Shown: positions 22,140-34,532 of the stretch, one piece after another
How the letters are laid out: every line of letters begins with the position of its first letter
Position numbering within the stretch: the first letter of the stretch is position 1
Assembly: GCA_910890315.1 (NCBI GenBank)
Contig: CAJVGD010000005.1
Coordinates: 1,054,001-1,118,000 of the forward strand
Direction: 5' to 3'
From: Serendipita indica DSM 11827
Lineage: Eukaryota > Basidiomycota > Agaricomycetes > Sebacinales > Serendipitaceae
Length of the DNA stretch: 64,000 bases
Notes under the pieces: model-generated
Told to the model about the DNA's origin: nothing
Seen by the model: only the letters and a program-made list of their open reading frames with translations
Databases searched by the model: none
Position numbers and translations under genes: made by a program

Positions 22140-25100
22140 TCAGTCGTAGGCACGACTGACGGGCCGTCCACCGGAGTTGGTGCCATCGAGGAACATCTTG
22201 CTGAGAGGGCGATTTGGCCGCACCCGGCGCTGACCTTCGCGCATGCTCCGAATGGCCTGATCGACGTCTCCACGTCCGACTGTCTGGTTTCCGGCAGCTC
22301 GTCCTTGAGAGCTCGGAGGCGATAGGTAATTGTTGGAGGTTCTTGGATTCGGCTGCAGACGGAGTAAGACTCGGACCTGAAACCAAGACGTAGGGTGCTC
22401 ACCCCCTTGACGGTATTCTCCTGCACCTCTTCCGTCCTTTCGATCGAGACAGACGGGGTGAGAGGTGGTCGCTTCGTTTCCTCCTTTTCGTGCATCTCCA
22501 GTGCCGCTTTCTAAACAACTTCAGTATTTAAATGAAAGTTTGGAATTGAGGTACCTGCAGCGCGGATGAGAATGAAATGACTAAATTGAAAAAGTCTTCT
22601 GGTTTGGTGCTCTCAGATCCGTTACTTGCTTCGCCAAAGTACACGAGGAGACCCTTGAGCTCTGTGTTGAGAGAGTCTCCTGCAGCTTTGATAGAGGACA
22701 CCATCGGTTGCATTCTCTTGACGAATGGTTCCATGACCCTGATGAAGCCGTCTTCGGCATCCAATGGAATCTCCTTGTGGATCGAGACCTCCTCACTAAC
22801 TTTCTCGATACCTAGACTGAGTGTGCTAATTGAAGTTAGCACATACTGAACAGATACTGCAGCACGTCAGCGAATGAATAGAAATGACATCAAGCTCACT
22901 CCGTGCGGCTGCCTCGATGTGAGGCAAATCTTCCATGAACATGACAAGCGAGGCATCTGATCGCATCAGAATCTTTGCCAAATAATGCAGTAGTGTTGGA
23001 CATTCTGAGCCTGTCTTTGCGGTCTTCGTCTCCTTTAGCTGAAATCCTGATGAGCCCAAACTAGACCATTATAGCACAACGAACCTTGAGGAGTGACTCG
23101 AGTTGAAAGCCACGCGCACCACCTCGGAATGTGTTACCGTTGAGCGCGTTGCCGACAGCCAAAACGGTCTTGAAGACATATGAGTAATACAGCTTGAAAG
23201 GTAATAAATCACGTACGCTTAAAACTGTCTTGAATTTGGTTGACTCTCTGAGCTCTGTGGCTGCTTTGCGGACCATTTCCAGATCTGGCTGAATTTCTGC
23301 AACATCGAGTTCCAATTTACGGCGGTAAATCATGGAATCGAGACGTTCAGCCAGACGTGGTACTTTCATAATCTACAAAAGCTTGTCAGTTATCCCTCGA
23401 CGATATAGATATCTCACCTCGCCAAAGTACTGATCCGAATTGGCTAACCGGCTGAGATCACCAAAGTCACGCAAACGTGTAGCTTCTTCGTTTGTCGGTA
23501 GCTGCCTGGCAATTGCTTGGAGATCATCAACCGACAGCTTGCTGTCGTCTACGCTTGACAGGGCGCGCCGAATATCTTGATTGCTCAATTTGATCCGCGA
23601 TAGCATGATAGCTATTGAGAGTTTAATCAGAGCTTTCGAACGTTGTTAGTGCGTACCAATGTTATTGGCGCGAGTAATATCCAACAGAGTAGTTGGCGCC
23701 TGTTGTTTATTGCTTTCTCGTTTCGATTGTCTTGAAGGGGGTTGATTGTCCACGGAGAAGATATCTTCAAGTTCCTTTGTGTCGATAGTCGCGAGTGTCG
23801 CATCAATTTCCGTCCAAACAGTCGATTGTAGCTGGACAGGTGCAAGCTTGTTCCAGAAAAACGGCTGGGAGTGGTCAGTGGCAGCGATAGAAATCACATT
23901 GCTAACGCTACCTTGAGCTTCTTTCCCGGCGGCTTCGCAGTTGTTGGGCGTCCAATGTTTCCCATGGCAAAGGGAGGGGGTGGTGGCGGTATGCTAGCGT
24001 TGCCCAATGACATGGGTGGGGGTGGAGGGGGCGGAGCAGGCACTCCAGGCAACCCTGGCGCGGGGGGTGGTGGAGGGGGGATTGAAATTCCAGTGGGAGT
24101 TGTGGCCATAGGAGGCGGTAAAGGAGGTGGCATAGGGGCAGGAGGAGGTGGAGGGGCCGGAGGGACATTTGCGTACGACTGAGCAGGTGGCATAGGGGGT
24201 GGAGGTGGCGGCGGTAATGGAACGGGAGCGGCTTCTGTCGTCTCGCTCGGCACACTGTGAACTGGAACTGATGGGGGATTGTTCACAGGTTTCTTTGGTT
24301 TAGTAGGTGGAGGAGGTGGAGGAGCAACACGAGCCTTGAACTGCTTCTCGAGTGTCGCCACTTCGAGAGGATTGGCCTGCTTTTCAGACAATTCGGATTT
24401 GAGCTTGTCGATGGCATCGTTCAGGGCTTTAATTTCTTCTTCCTTTTTAGCCAGTCCCTCGATCGTGTGGTTGGCCATTACTTGGACGTCGACTTCCGGA
24501 TTGTTACTTGTAGATTCTGCAGTATTAGAAGAGTTTGTCGCATTGAATCGCGAGTAGACAGATTCCAAAGCGCGCTTGAGGTAAAGAACCTCCTTGTTCT
24601 TTGCTGTTACGGTATCCTCAAGTTCGGTAATCTAAAGAAAGTCTTAGATTATGTTCTTTCTTATCTCAAGCGCATTACCTTTGCTCTTGCTATGCCCAAC
24701 TCTTCCGTCAGCTTGGTCAGTTTGGCGCGTTCACGTTCGCGCTTGGCTTGCTCGTCCTGGGTTCGGACTTAAGAATTGGACAGCATTGATTTACTCAACT
24801 TACTGCCTCTGATGGTGTAGATGACTTTAGCGAAGCCAGCTCTGTCTGTAGCTGCGCTACTTGCTTCTCCTTTTGGCGTAGTCGCTCGACGAACCCTCGA
24901 ACATCTCCTGATATGGCTTTGCCAGATTGTCGAGCTGGTGGGTCCTGATTATTGGCAGATCGAAGTGAAGCTATCTCTGAATCTCTTGTTGTCAGCTCTG
25001 CCTCAAGGCTCGATATCTACAGAGCAGTCAATTACAAACCGAAATTCGTCGATTGTCCTACCCGTTGTCTTAAGTCATTTATTTGCAGTTTGAAATCGTC

Positions 25101-27960
25101 CACCGAGTCCGAGTTGGTTAAATGCAGAAGCCGATGGGGCAAACTCTGCTGTATGGACGATGAAAACTGTGCCAGAAGACGTTCCCAGTCATCACTAAGA
25201 TATCAGGTCAGACACAGTCCAAACATTTAGGTCGTACCTACAATTTGTCCAGCAGGCTAATGTGCTCGAGGAAAATACGCGAAGCAACAATGATATCTTG
25301 TTTGAAGTCCCTGTAAGACATTATGCTTTTGCAATAGGACCATCTTAAGACTTACCACTCTATATACCGCTGTAGAATTGCCTCGCAAGCATTAAGCAAC
25401 GCCTGAATCTGCGGAAAGAGATCTGGATATGATTGCCGTAATTGAAGGAGCTGTGACGTTGTCCCATCTTCTGCTTGTCCATTAGGCCGCACCGCACCGA
25501 CACTTCGGGCCTGCTCGCGCAGATCCTCCTCGTCTTCGTATTTGTCCTCAGCATATGCATCTAATTGCTTCATAAGAGAATCTGGTGGTTTGATATACCG
25601 CAAGCCCTACAAGCCGTCAGCTCCCAAGCTTCGGACGGCCGCTCCGACTTACAACCATGATTTCATTGAGGCCTCTTCGCGAAAGCTCTTCCCTGATCAT
25701 TACGCGGTCTTCCAAGACGTCTGAGCAGCTCGTAAGGGCTATTAAGAGTCCCAGAGTGGCGCCGCGTGCTTCCCATATGCCTTCTTCCTCGGACCCAGCT
25801 ATCATGTCCTCGTCAAGTCGGAGGATTGAGAGGAGCTCCTCAAACCTGAAACGTTCCTCGAAGGAAACTCGATAGTCCGAGAGCGCTCCCAATACCAATT
25901 GGTGGCCTTCGTTCATAGAGATCACACATATTGCAGCGAGCAAGTCGCATGCAAGTGCTCGCAGCTTTAAACCGGCGTCATGAAGTGCGAATGTGATGTG
26001 CGTGATCAGTGTCGGTGACCTCAGAACGTGAGGGTATCCAGGAGAAGTATTAAGTAGCACTCGCAAGCATTTGATAGTCTCCAAAAGTACGAGTTCCTCA
26101 GTTTCCGTAGGCTTACGCCTGGATTCCAAGATTAGTCACTGTGTAGCAGACAATGTTCAACATACTTTTTGCCAACCAACGATGACAGTATCTCTGCCAA
26201 TGCATCCATTCCTTTTTCTTGGTCCAAAAATTTCTCGATCCAGGGAAGTTTGGCGGTGGAAAGATGAACCCGTAAGGATATGAGATGCTTTGCCAGGCGC
26301 ATGTCGTTTGCTTTTCCATTACGGAGACCGTCTGCAAACCATTCGACACTCTTTGCTTGCGTCCGGCCAGTGTCCTTGTTACCTCCAGACTCCTTAGGTG
26401 TAGCTGGCCACCAGCTTCCCCATAGCCCTCCGGTCACCTGAGGTGAAATCGGAGTCTGTTCGCTTGCAATCTCCTTGTTTGAAGGCGATGCCGGTGCTGG
26501 AGCTGGTGTCGGAGATCCCCCCCAAATGGAGAACCGCTTCATCAGGCCACCAGTCACTTGAGGGGACATCGGCGCAGGAGTGGGCTCTGGAGACGTCTGG
26601 ACAGGCGTTTGGGCCGTACTTGTGGACGTTCCCATCATGATCTTGCTTTGCCTACTTTGATGGACAAGGTATTTTTTCCGCTCCAAGGGCATTGATCGCA
26701 TGGCCTCCCGTCTATCTTCTTTGAGGCCTAGTTCATCCTATCGTGAAATTATGAGAGTCCGCATCTGAGCCAATCAATCTATCTTACCATCATCCTTTCA
26801 AATTCCGCTGTAACAGCCTCTTCGCCGAGGGCGTCCTGGTCGGTGTCGATACCCAATCCCGTCTTCTGAATCTCCAAAACAGCGACTGGCACACTAATAC
26901 TGCTCCTATCTCCTGTAAGAACCTGTGAGAGTGGCCTTGTGGACGCAGGCGGTGATGTTATGGTGCCCCAACCCTCGAATAAGCTGAAGCGGCTGGATTG
27001 TCTGGCTTGCTGAGTATCTTGCGAGACTCTCTGCACGCTACTAGCCTTTGGCCGCTGCTTTTCTGTTCCTTCATTGTCATCCTCTGATAGTGTAGAGGTG
27101 TCTTGCTGTGGACCATCAGATTCCAGGGGTGTAAGGGAGAGAGAGCGAGATTTAGCTCTTCGATACCACTCATCAGGAACACATATCCGTATATGTCGCT
27201 GTGCTCCGGTTGATGGCGACGCCTTTAGGGGAGTCTCAAGTACATGAGAGAGAATAGCAGAGTTGGACACTCGTGTCGTGACTTGGGGGATATAAGTATC
27301 AATCTAGGATCATATAGCGACAGTTACCTTCTTCCCCATCTGTAGTGATCCATGCCTCTTCAAGGACATAGTCCACAGTTCCGCCACCGGGACCAGAGAT
27401 GACCTTGGGTAGGCCTAGCTCTTCCGTGACCGTGTTGACCACTTCTTCTGCTGTGGTTGTTCGTGCAAGGAACCACTCGATGTCGATGTCGTCTTCAAGG
27501 TCGGGAATTCGCATGGAACGCAGCGTCACATGAAGGAGTGGATGAAGTGAAACCAGCCGTATCGGAGGTGTATGAAGATGAGAGCTCAACGGGAATGCAG
27601 AGAAATGTCGCTGCATCGCGGGTGGTTTACTCGGTCCAAGAAGGGGCTTGACAAGCTCTGTACTCGCGAGTAATCCTACGCTTGGTAAGCATCGATTATG
27701 TTATACACATTCAGAAGTGTACCATTCCCGTATTGTTTGAGTTCGTCGTCACTGATAGCGCTCCCATCACCCGGTGGCCTGCGGATCTTTTGTACTCCCC
27801 AGCCGCCTGCTTGCAAGTCACCTAACACGCTCTCGACGACTTCTTCCATCTCCGAGAGTTCCGTTATGATATCCTGTACGGTTGCATTCTGCCCAACTGC
27901 TGCAAAGTAGATGGCACCGGTTGGACTGAGCGTTGGAACGATAAATGGCGGCGCCGCCAT
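22140..27960 (-). CDS. Diaphanous-type formin (actin nucleator, SepA/Cdc12/Bni1 group)
   Basis: Nucleates and elongates actin filaments for polarity and the contractile ring. Parts in order: a fungal N-terminal block (PPFIVPTLSPTGAIYFAAVG); a spacer with IRICVPDEWYRRAKSRSLSL; the GBD/FH3 region, about 26800 down to 25600 (ERKKYLVHQSRQSK, SVEWFADGLRNGKANDMRLA, LETIKCLRVLLNTSPGYPHV, GIWEARGATLGLLIALTSCS); a coiled-coil stretch about 25600-24350; a proline-rich FH1 about 24330-23930 with several runs of six or more prolines for profilin-actin; and FH2 about 23930-22500 (LKPFFWNKL-type opening, GNALNGNTFRGGARGFQLES). The C-terminal DAD-like end is GDVDQAIRSMREGQRRVRPN, then RAYD and stop at 22140-22142. 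The gene has more than a dozen introns. The start at 27960 is 123 bp from the U1-C start. Confidence 0.95.
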
Positions 27961-28083
27961 GCCACAGGACCAGATCCTCTATACAAACTACGCTCAGTGG
28001 ACGCGTTGGTTTGCTGAAAGCGTCCGGGCCAAAGGTGTTGGTGGCAGTCAAGTTTGGCAACACGCAGCTTGTACCAGACCACG

Positions 28084-28866
28084 ATGCCAAAGCACTACTG
28101 TTGGTGTCGAGACGCGATTATGGCGGCAAATAATAAACTGACAACTTTCTAGGCGATTATTGTGATGTGTGGCTGACCCACGACTCTGCAGCGGGTGAGT
28201 TTAAGGAGCTTGTCGGTCCCGTAGCGACACGGCTAACGCGATTTCCCAGTCAGAAAAGCTCATAACAGTGGCAGGAACCACCTGAGCAACGTCAGAGAAT
28301 ACTACGCTTGTTCGTCTAGCCTTCTTTCTATCACGGTTGGCTCATTCTGACAATCATTCCAGCCCTCGGCCACGACAAGGCACAGACCATTATCGACCAG
28401 ATCACACAAGCGTTTGAGAGGGGTGGAGGACCACCTCCCGGTGGCTTCAACTTTCAATTCCCCCCTCAGCCTGGTGGTCCCTTTGGTCAGCCAGGCTTCC
28501 CCCCTCCCGGATTCCGTGCGTTGTCCAAGAAAGATATGTGTCCTATCACCTTTGACTAACTTTATCTCCAGCGCAAGGGCCACCTCCACCCGGCATGGTC
28601 CCTCCTCCTTTTATGCCCCCGCCGGGAATGATGCCACCAGGTGCGATGCGTGAGTGCTTCGCATTTTTAAGACGGGCTGCTTCTGACTTGTCTCTATAGC
28701 ACCATTTCCTCCTAATGGCGCGCCGAATGCATTCCCTCCTTTCCCTCCAAACAAGCCTGCGGATAATGCTTCCGGAGGACCACCGCCAACGTTTGTACCT
28801 CAATCGAATGGAGGATCCGGTCCTAGTATCCATCCAGACCGTATGAGAATGATGGGAAATATGTGA
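28084..28866 (+). CDS. YHC1: U1 small nuclear ribonucleoprotein C
   Basis: Part of the U1 snRNP; stabilises pairing of U1 snRNA with the 5' splice site. The N-terminal zinc finger [20 protein letters not shown] has Cys6, Cys9, His24 and His30. It is followed by RKAHNSGRNHLSNVREYYAS, LGHDKAQTIIDQITQAF and a long Pro/Gly/Met-rich tail (PPPPGMVPPPFMPPPGMMPP). Exon 1 is just 16 coding bases (28084-28099), and intron 1 (28100-28152) interrupts the Cys6 codon. Its donor is the non-consensus T|gttggt. If intron 1 is kept, translation stops at its last bases (TAG) after 22 codons. The tail is split by three or four more short introns. Earlier ATGs in this area belong to other frames. Confidence 0.93.
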
Positions 28867-29122
28867 TGAGTCGCTTACCTAGGTCGCGACTGTTCTATCA
28901 TCTAATAAAAGTATATTACATAAAGTTTAGTAGCTATTATATGTCATAATTACACGGCCCTTGGATACACAAAAGGTTCGACCAGACAAGCGCATACATA
29001 ACGACCGTGTTCAATGAGGAATAAGAAATTCGCGTAACGAATCCGTTTGCCTATGGCCGCTTTTCCTGCCTGAGAGACTGCTCATGGGATGTCACTTTCT
29101 TTCTGCCTCTACCCATTATTGT
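28867..29122. other. Intergenic region between U1-C and lipoate ligase genes
   Basis: 256 bases. An AT-rich stretch at 28903-28950 with aataaaag and several tata runs probably holds the 3' end signals of the U1-C gene. No gene seen. Confidence 0.45.
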
Positions 29123-30494
29123 ATGCACGTCCGCCGTAGACTCTCAACCAGCTACTCGAGTAGTTTGCGAGCATATTTGGCAACACAATCAAAGACCCAA
29201 CCAGCACTTCAGCTCGCTTTTGAACCTTCGCAAATCTACATCTCCGAGAGCACGTCTCCAATATGGAATCTATCATTAGAAGACCTGTATGCCGTAATAA
29301 TCCTTGTGCTCCTGATAATTCAGTGTTTTTCAGGCTCTTTCGACGAGCCCCAGCAGACAAGCCCCTTCTTCTCTTGTATAGGAACACGCCTTGCGTCGTC
29401 ATCGGAAGGAACCAAGTATGATTCATTGTCCCCATGTAGCATCGGAACTGACGAGCCAAGAACCCATGGAAAGAGATTAATCAAGCCGCACTGCGTGCCG
29501 CAAACATTCCTTTTATTCGTCGAAGAAGCGGAGGAGGCACTGTTTACCATGTCAGTCGTTTCAAGCAGGTCTGATCATTTGGTTTGAAGTTTCTCTAGGA
29601 TCTTGGAAACACTAACTTTTCTCTCCACCTTCCGAGAACATCCTTTGAGCGACGCAAAGGGTCCGAACTCGCCGTCCGTGCGTTGCAAAGACTGGGAGTC
29701 CCTGATGTTCACGTGAACGAGCGAAACGATGTGTGTGTTGGAGATTACAAGATGAGTCTTTCATGTTGCCCTTCTCGACAACTTATCCAACACCTTTCCA
29801 CGTCTCAGGTTCTGCGTACAAAATTATCAATACACGGGCATATCACCACGGAACCATGCTCCTCAACGCACAGACGTCTGATCTCGGCACTTTGTTACGG
29901 AACACGAAAGAAGGCATGACATTGGGACGCGCTGTTGCCTCTGTTCGCTCCCCCGTTCGCAACATTAGCCAGGTCAAGAAAGATGTTACTCATGAAGCCT
30001 TTTGCAAAGCCCTATGCCAGGCGTTTTCTTCAAGATTTGGTGGCGACGGTCGGACTGTGCACATTGGGGAATCGGATATCAACAACAACATGGCATATCG
30101 CGCTGAGAAAGATTACATTGCAAAGAGTATGGAAGAGCTCGAGGTGAAGACCATTCCTGGTAAATGAATCCAACTGATTGTCTATAGAGCTGGGACTGGA
30201 AGTACGGACAGACTCTCGAGTTCACACATGTATTGCAAGGCACCTTGAACGGAAGCACTGTGGTAGGCAAAGCAGCAAATGGCCAAGATGGCTTCTGATG
30301 ACACGCAGCGAGCCGAGATTATTGCAAAGCACGGAATCATCACAGCGTGCGAGATAAGTCAAGATGGTCAGTACGAACCCTCGTTGAGCGCACAATTGGT
30401 CGGTAAACGGTACGGCCTCTTCGACAAAGCAGACCTCATTTATGAAGGGGGGACCGAATCGGACATTGTGAAATGGATCCAAGACGAGATGTAA
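29123..30494 (+). CDS. AIM22: Mitochondrial lipoate-protein ligase A-like protein
   Basis: Attaches or transfers lipoyl groups to mitochondrial enzymes such as pyruvate dehydrogenase E2 and glycine cleavage H protein. The N-terminus (MHVRRRLSTSYSSSLRAYLA) is a typical mitochondrial presequence. Family blocks: STSPIWNLSLED; RNTPCVVIGRNQNPWKEINQ; IRRRSGGGTVYHDLGNTNFS, which is the lipoate-binding RRxSGGGTVYHD motif; NDVCVGDYKVSGSAYKI (active-site Lys in GxK-SG); and YHHGTMLLNAQTSDLGTLL. The C-terminal accessory domain continues GKVIIAK-like (AEIIAKHGIITACEISQDGQ, LVGKRYGLFDKADLIYEGG). Five or more introns; the last (about 30259-30306) must be spliced to keep the accessory domain. The start is the second in-frame ATG, which begins the basic leader. 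The gene ends 31 bp from a convergent neighbour. Confidence 0.92.
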
Positions 30495-30525
30495 CCGCGT
30501 CAATATTTTACAAATACCTACACCT

Positions 30526-31767
30526 TTATAGTCTAGCACCAGTCTTCCGTTTTCGTTCCGCATCTCTCCGTGCTTGAGCCATGCAGAGCAACGCATACAT
30601 ACTCTGGACTCTGGGTACATCCACGCGCACCCGCTCAGCCTCTCGGACAACGTTTCCGAGGATCACTTCTAACTCCATCGGTCGCCCTTGAGCCCAATCA
30701 TACCACATGGACGGTCGAGATGATTCCCCATCATCTTTTACTGGTCGTTTCTGTGATTTTTGTTGGTTGCTATCAAAATTCTTTCGAGTATTTCGGAGTG
30801 TACTTTCGATAATCTTCTCTGGAGTCGCAAACTTTGAGGGAAGAGGTGATTGGAGAACAATGGTGGCAAGATGCAGGATCTCTCGCATCGTACCGAGAAT
30901 ATGCGTCTTCAATAGTGGGTCTGCTGCCATGTCGCTATTCGCCGCACCATTTGAGAGAACGGAGGAAGGATTGAACGAGGCGTTGATCTACTGAGAGTCA
31001 GACATAGGGATATGCCAAGTTTTCTACCTACCGCTATCTTGTGCCATCGAACAAATTGTAGTCCCCGTTCGTCATACTCTTCGGCGTCTTTCACGCCTCC
31101 TTTCTTCAATATGTCGCAGAATAGTTTATTTCTCTCCCTCCCATGAGATATACTGCCAATTCCCCATGGACCTATGCTGATTCTCGTCCAGCGGTTCTGC
31201 CGGACGATGCCCTGTTCGATTTGCTCTGCGCTCACTACTGTGACGGCGCTGAGAAGTACATTGTGCGGGAATACATCCGTATAAGGCTTCTCAATACCAA
31301 TTCCATTCTGTATGAGAACAATGGTTGTGTCCTTGCCGACAACAGGCTTGACGAGGTTTGCTTCCGAGTCGTCGGTCGACGTCGGTGGAAGGGCTTTCGT
31401 GGTGACTACGACATAATCCCATTGAATATTGGCCAATTCAGCTGCCTGCTGAACAGAGTTGAAGGTGTTTTCTGGATGGAAGGTATATTCTCCAAAGCTA
31501 TGCGTCAGGAGTTTGACTCCATTGGCTTTGATAGCATTATAGTTGGAGCGGCAGACTAGTGACACGAGTATGTTGTCTTCAGGTAGATGCAGACGGGAGC
31601 CATAGAATAGTCCTACGGCGCCGGCTCCAACTGTAACCGGCATTAACGAGCAGTTCGGGCGTAGTGCACGAGCGTTGCAAAGACAAAGAGTGGTCAGTGT
31701 TATTGGTCGAGCGAGGACTGATGACTTTGAACATACCAATCAATATTCGGAGTGGCTTAGTAGACAT
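30526..31767 (-). CDS. PAN5: 2-dehydropantoate 2-reductase family protein (ketopantoate reductase)
   Basis: NADPH-dependent reductase of the PanE/ApbA family; the classical member makes pantoate on the way to coenzyme A. Exon 1 (MSTKPLRILI) joins across a 100-nt intron to VGAGAVGLFYGSRL, giving the Rossmann GxGxxG. Later blocks are DYVVVTTKALPP, TIVLIQNGIGIEKPYTDVFP and QFVRWHKIAV, where the family has the catalytic Lys in the KxxxN region. The C-terminal helical domain follows with MYALLCMAQARRDAERKRK at its end. An intron near 30990-31030 joins IAV to INASFNPSSVLSNG. Fungi carry many PanE-like paralogs, so the exact substrate is uncertain. It is divergent from NDUFA1 with 137 bp between starts. 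Confidence 0.88.
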
Positions 31768-31904
31768 TGGGGGCTGAATGCGTCAGAAAAGCCCTCTAAA
31801 TCGCTATTCCACACCCTCAAAGTTCAAGATCGAGTTCTGGTAGCGGACAAGGTCAGGTCCAAGGTTGACCGCCAACTTGATTTCGACCAAGCAAGACCGT
31901 GACC

Positions 31905-32338
31905 ATGCCTGTCCCGTGGGAGGCCCTCATTCCTTTCGGTACGAGACTGAAAGTATTGTGAATAATGCTAGCTGACTACCTATCTCTCTGGTTTGAACTT
32001 GTTTTCAGCCTTGCTCACTACAATGTTCGGTGTCGGCGGGACATTGTTCAAGACGACCCGTACCATCAACAACGATGGAAAGGTGGGCGTAATCCAATGA
32101 TTAGAGGTCTCTTCTCTCATCTGGTATCATCCTTAGACCCCGCGTTATAACATCGACAATTGGGAACAAATGATGATGAATAGAGACAAACGCCTGACAG
32201 GCAGCATTCGGGGTCAATCAGTCAGTTTACTCGTTTTACCTATTTGTGATGCACTAACTCGGGGGTTAGTCGAATCCGAAGGCTCCGCCAGAATTTGCCA
32301 CCAATAGCATTCAATCTGTGAAGAAGCTACTAGTTTAG
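31905..32338 (+). CDS. NDUFA1: Complex I subunit NDUFA1 (MWFE)
   Basis: Small single-pass membrane subunit of mitochondrial NADH dehydrogenase, needed for assembly. Four exons encode about 80 residues. Exon 1 ends at 31938 (MPVPWEALIPF), then ALLTTMFGVGGTLFKTTRTI completes the membrane segment, and PRYNIDNWEQMMMNRDKRLT then GSIRGQS is the conserved matrix-side block with the WEQxMMxRDxRLTG pattern. The tail is NPKAPPEFATNSIQSVKKLL. All three introns are 45-70 nt with GT/AG ends and the phases match. Each exon is too short to stand out alone. The gene is divergent from the ketopantoate-reductase-like gene and convergent with the SFR1-like gene. Confidence 0.9.
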
Positions 32339-32607
32339 GTGATAATACGACCATTATTTCTTATTCAGATGAATCTTCGTTTGTCAGGCATGCAACACCC
32401 TCAGCACAGCAAAGAAACGTTTTTGTTGACGCCGAACGTCTGGGTGTTCAGCTATGAGCACATGGGAATACGATTCTTGATTTGCTATAGACATGATCAA
32501 TACCCACCACTGCTTCCACTCTTAATGCATAGTTGAAGAGAAACACATCTCCAAGAAAGTTATCTCATCCAGTTTTGTAAGTAACAGACTGCGGATAGGC
32601 CAGAGCT
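32339..32607. other. 3' intergenic region between convergent NDUFA1 and SFR1-like genes
   Basis: 269 bases with no supported gene; it should hold both transcript ends. Confidence 0.4.
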
Positions 32608-34474
32608 TTATACTGTGACAAAGTCTCCTTCGTCCTCGTTCCACCCAAGCGTCTCGTCTGCAATTCCCAGCTCTTTGAGCATGATGCCCATGGTCCTTTC
32701 CGGATGTTTCTCTTGCTCAGTATCTTCTTCTAGTGGCGTCTCTGCGTTACCCTCTGTGCCTGGTCCTGCCTTCTCTTCCCCTTCACTCCATCCCCAGTTC
32801 CTGTCGAATCCATCATCTCGCATGAAAGGTGTGCTTCTTGAACCAAACCGAATTTCCCTGTTCGTCGGTGCGTACGAGTCTTGTGCATCACCGACGCTTC
32901 CCTCCTTGACAATCTCCCAAAGCTCCCAAGCCACCTCCTTTGCTATATCACGCCATTTCGTTACGAGAACCTCAAGCTCCCCGTCTTCTCCGCTTTGTTT
33001 GATCTTGACCGCTCGTCGAAGGAGTTGTAGACGTTGCTCAAGCTGGTGAATTTCGGATCTTTTCGCATTTGCCGTGAACGTCCGAGGCTGCTTTTGGTTC
33101 GCTTCTGAGGTGACTGACCTGTCACCGCGCAGAGGGGATTTGAAAGCAGCTCGTGCTGCAGCAGAACCGCTTGCTTTGATCTTGCTGACCATGGTCTTTC
33201 GAGCACTTGGGGTGATAACTTTTGATTTATGCTCATTCTGGCCTTCTTTGGAATTCGTACGTTTCAGAAGGAGCGGCGATCGGAAAGGTTGGGTTATCTT
33301 CTTCTTTGAGCGATGTAGGCTCGCGGTACTAGGATAATTTGGAGCAACTCGAGTAAGAATCGTCGAAGCTTCATAGGTCGGTGCCTCTTTCTCAACAGAG
33401 CCATGCGTAGTCACAATGCCCTCCTGAACTTGATCGACAATGCCGTCCGAGGTGTGTCTTGAGTATTCTCCAGAGAGAACTATCGGGTCTGACATAGGAA
33501 GTGGATACAGAGTAAGATGAGGAGGTGAGCACACCGGGGACGATAATGTATCCATACGCATTTGGGGTGAAGAGGGAGGCAAATCGTTCGTTTTCGGCAT
33601 TTCGATGGTCTCATCAAGAATGGTCGATTCTTGACGCAGGTTGCTGAAGAGTTGAGGATCACTTGTCGAAGATGAGGAATGATCAGCACCCTCAGAGTCA
33701 GACATAATTATCTCGGTTCGTTGTTGAACGGTGTTCTCAATCCGCTTCTCGTCTCGTTTGAGATCTTCGTTGGGTTCAAAGGTCGAAGGTTTATTTGCAT
33801 CAGCTTGAAACGACAGATTATCAGACCTCGAATGATCCTGAGAGTAAGAATCGTGGTCTCCCGCAGATTGGAATGCGGTCGCAGCTGAGGGAGCAATCGT
33901 CGTCTCTGGTTCAATGCTGCTGGGAATGAACTTGGCCTGTATCTGAGCTTCTAGGCACACTGTCATATCTTCTGTGTTTGAGATCCGTTGGGATGATTCG
34001 GTTGAATGCATCGCTGAGCTAGGCAGACAAGTGGTCACGTCGGATGGAGGAACCATCAATGGTTCTTCTTCATTATTCGGCATATTGTGCACTTTGGCCC
34101 GCTCGTTTCGACTTGACTCGCATTTCCTGTCGATCTGGCAAATATCAGGCTGGCTTTGGTCATATTCCGAGACACACCATGACAGTCGGTGCAGATAGCG
34201 AGTATCCTTCGTTTTCAAAATCGTTGGCGGAGCCAAACCCGCGGAACGATGGCTGACTGAAAATCTTGGTGAATCCGGGGTGGAAATCTGAGTATTTGAC
34301 TCGGGAGATGAACATGAGATAATAGCCTACCGTTTGTCCATCGAGCCTGGCCCGTTTTTTGCTGCGCGTAGCATCCCCATCATCAGATGGCTATAAACGA
34401 ACCAGCTAAAGAATTTAGAACGCGCATAGGACATAACTGACCACTTGGATACTCCTCTTTTGTGGATTGTTCAT
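32608..34474 (-). CDS. SFR1: Sfr1/Mei5-like recombination mediator subunit
   Basis: Partner of Swi5/Sae3 that helps Rad51/Dmc1 in homologous recombination. The C-terminal part carries the family features: a coiled coil (QLEQRLQLLRRAVKI, then LEVLVTKWRDIAKEVAWELW) and the end block MGIMLKELGIADETLGWNED followed by EGDFVTV. The rest is long, Ser/Thr/Glu-rich and disordered, as usual in this family. Two extra 5' exons were found: MNNPQKRSIQV (start 34474) and PSDDGDATRSKKRARLDGQT, a nuclear-signal-like basic patch. These join in phase to STPDSPRFSVSHRSAGLAPP. The start lies 58 bp from the divergent PCH2 start. The assignment rests on the C-terminal 130 residues. Confidence 0.8.
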
Positions 34475-34532
34475 CTTGATCCCAACACGGTCAGGTGTAA
34501 GGTGGTACACGCGTGGTTAGACGTGACTTACC
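34475..34532. promoter_or_regulatory. 58-bp bidirectional promoter of two meiotic genes, with ACGCGT box
   Basis: Everything between the SFR1-like ATG (34474, minus) and the PCH2 ATG (34533, plus). It contains the palindrome ACGCGT at 34509-34514, the core of the MluI cell-cycle box bound by MBF-type factors in yeasts. With only 58 bases, the core promoters must overlap each other or the leaders. Confidence 0.5.

Noticed and set aside
23871-24182. Gly-rich plus-strand ORF opposite the formin FH1
   Set aside because: It is the reverse reading of the proline-rich FH1; the Gly runs come from CCN codons on the coding strand.
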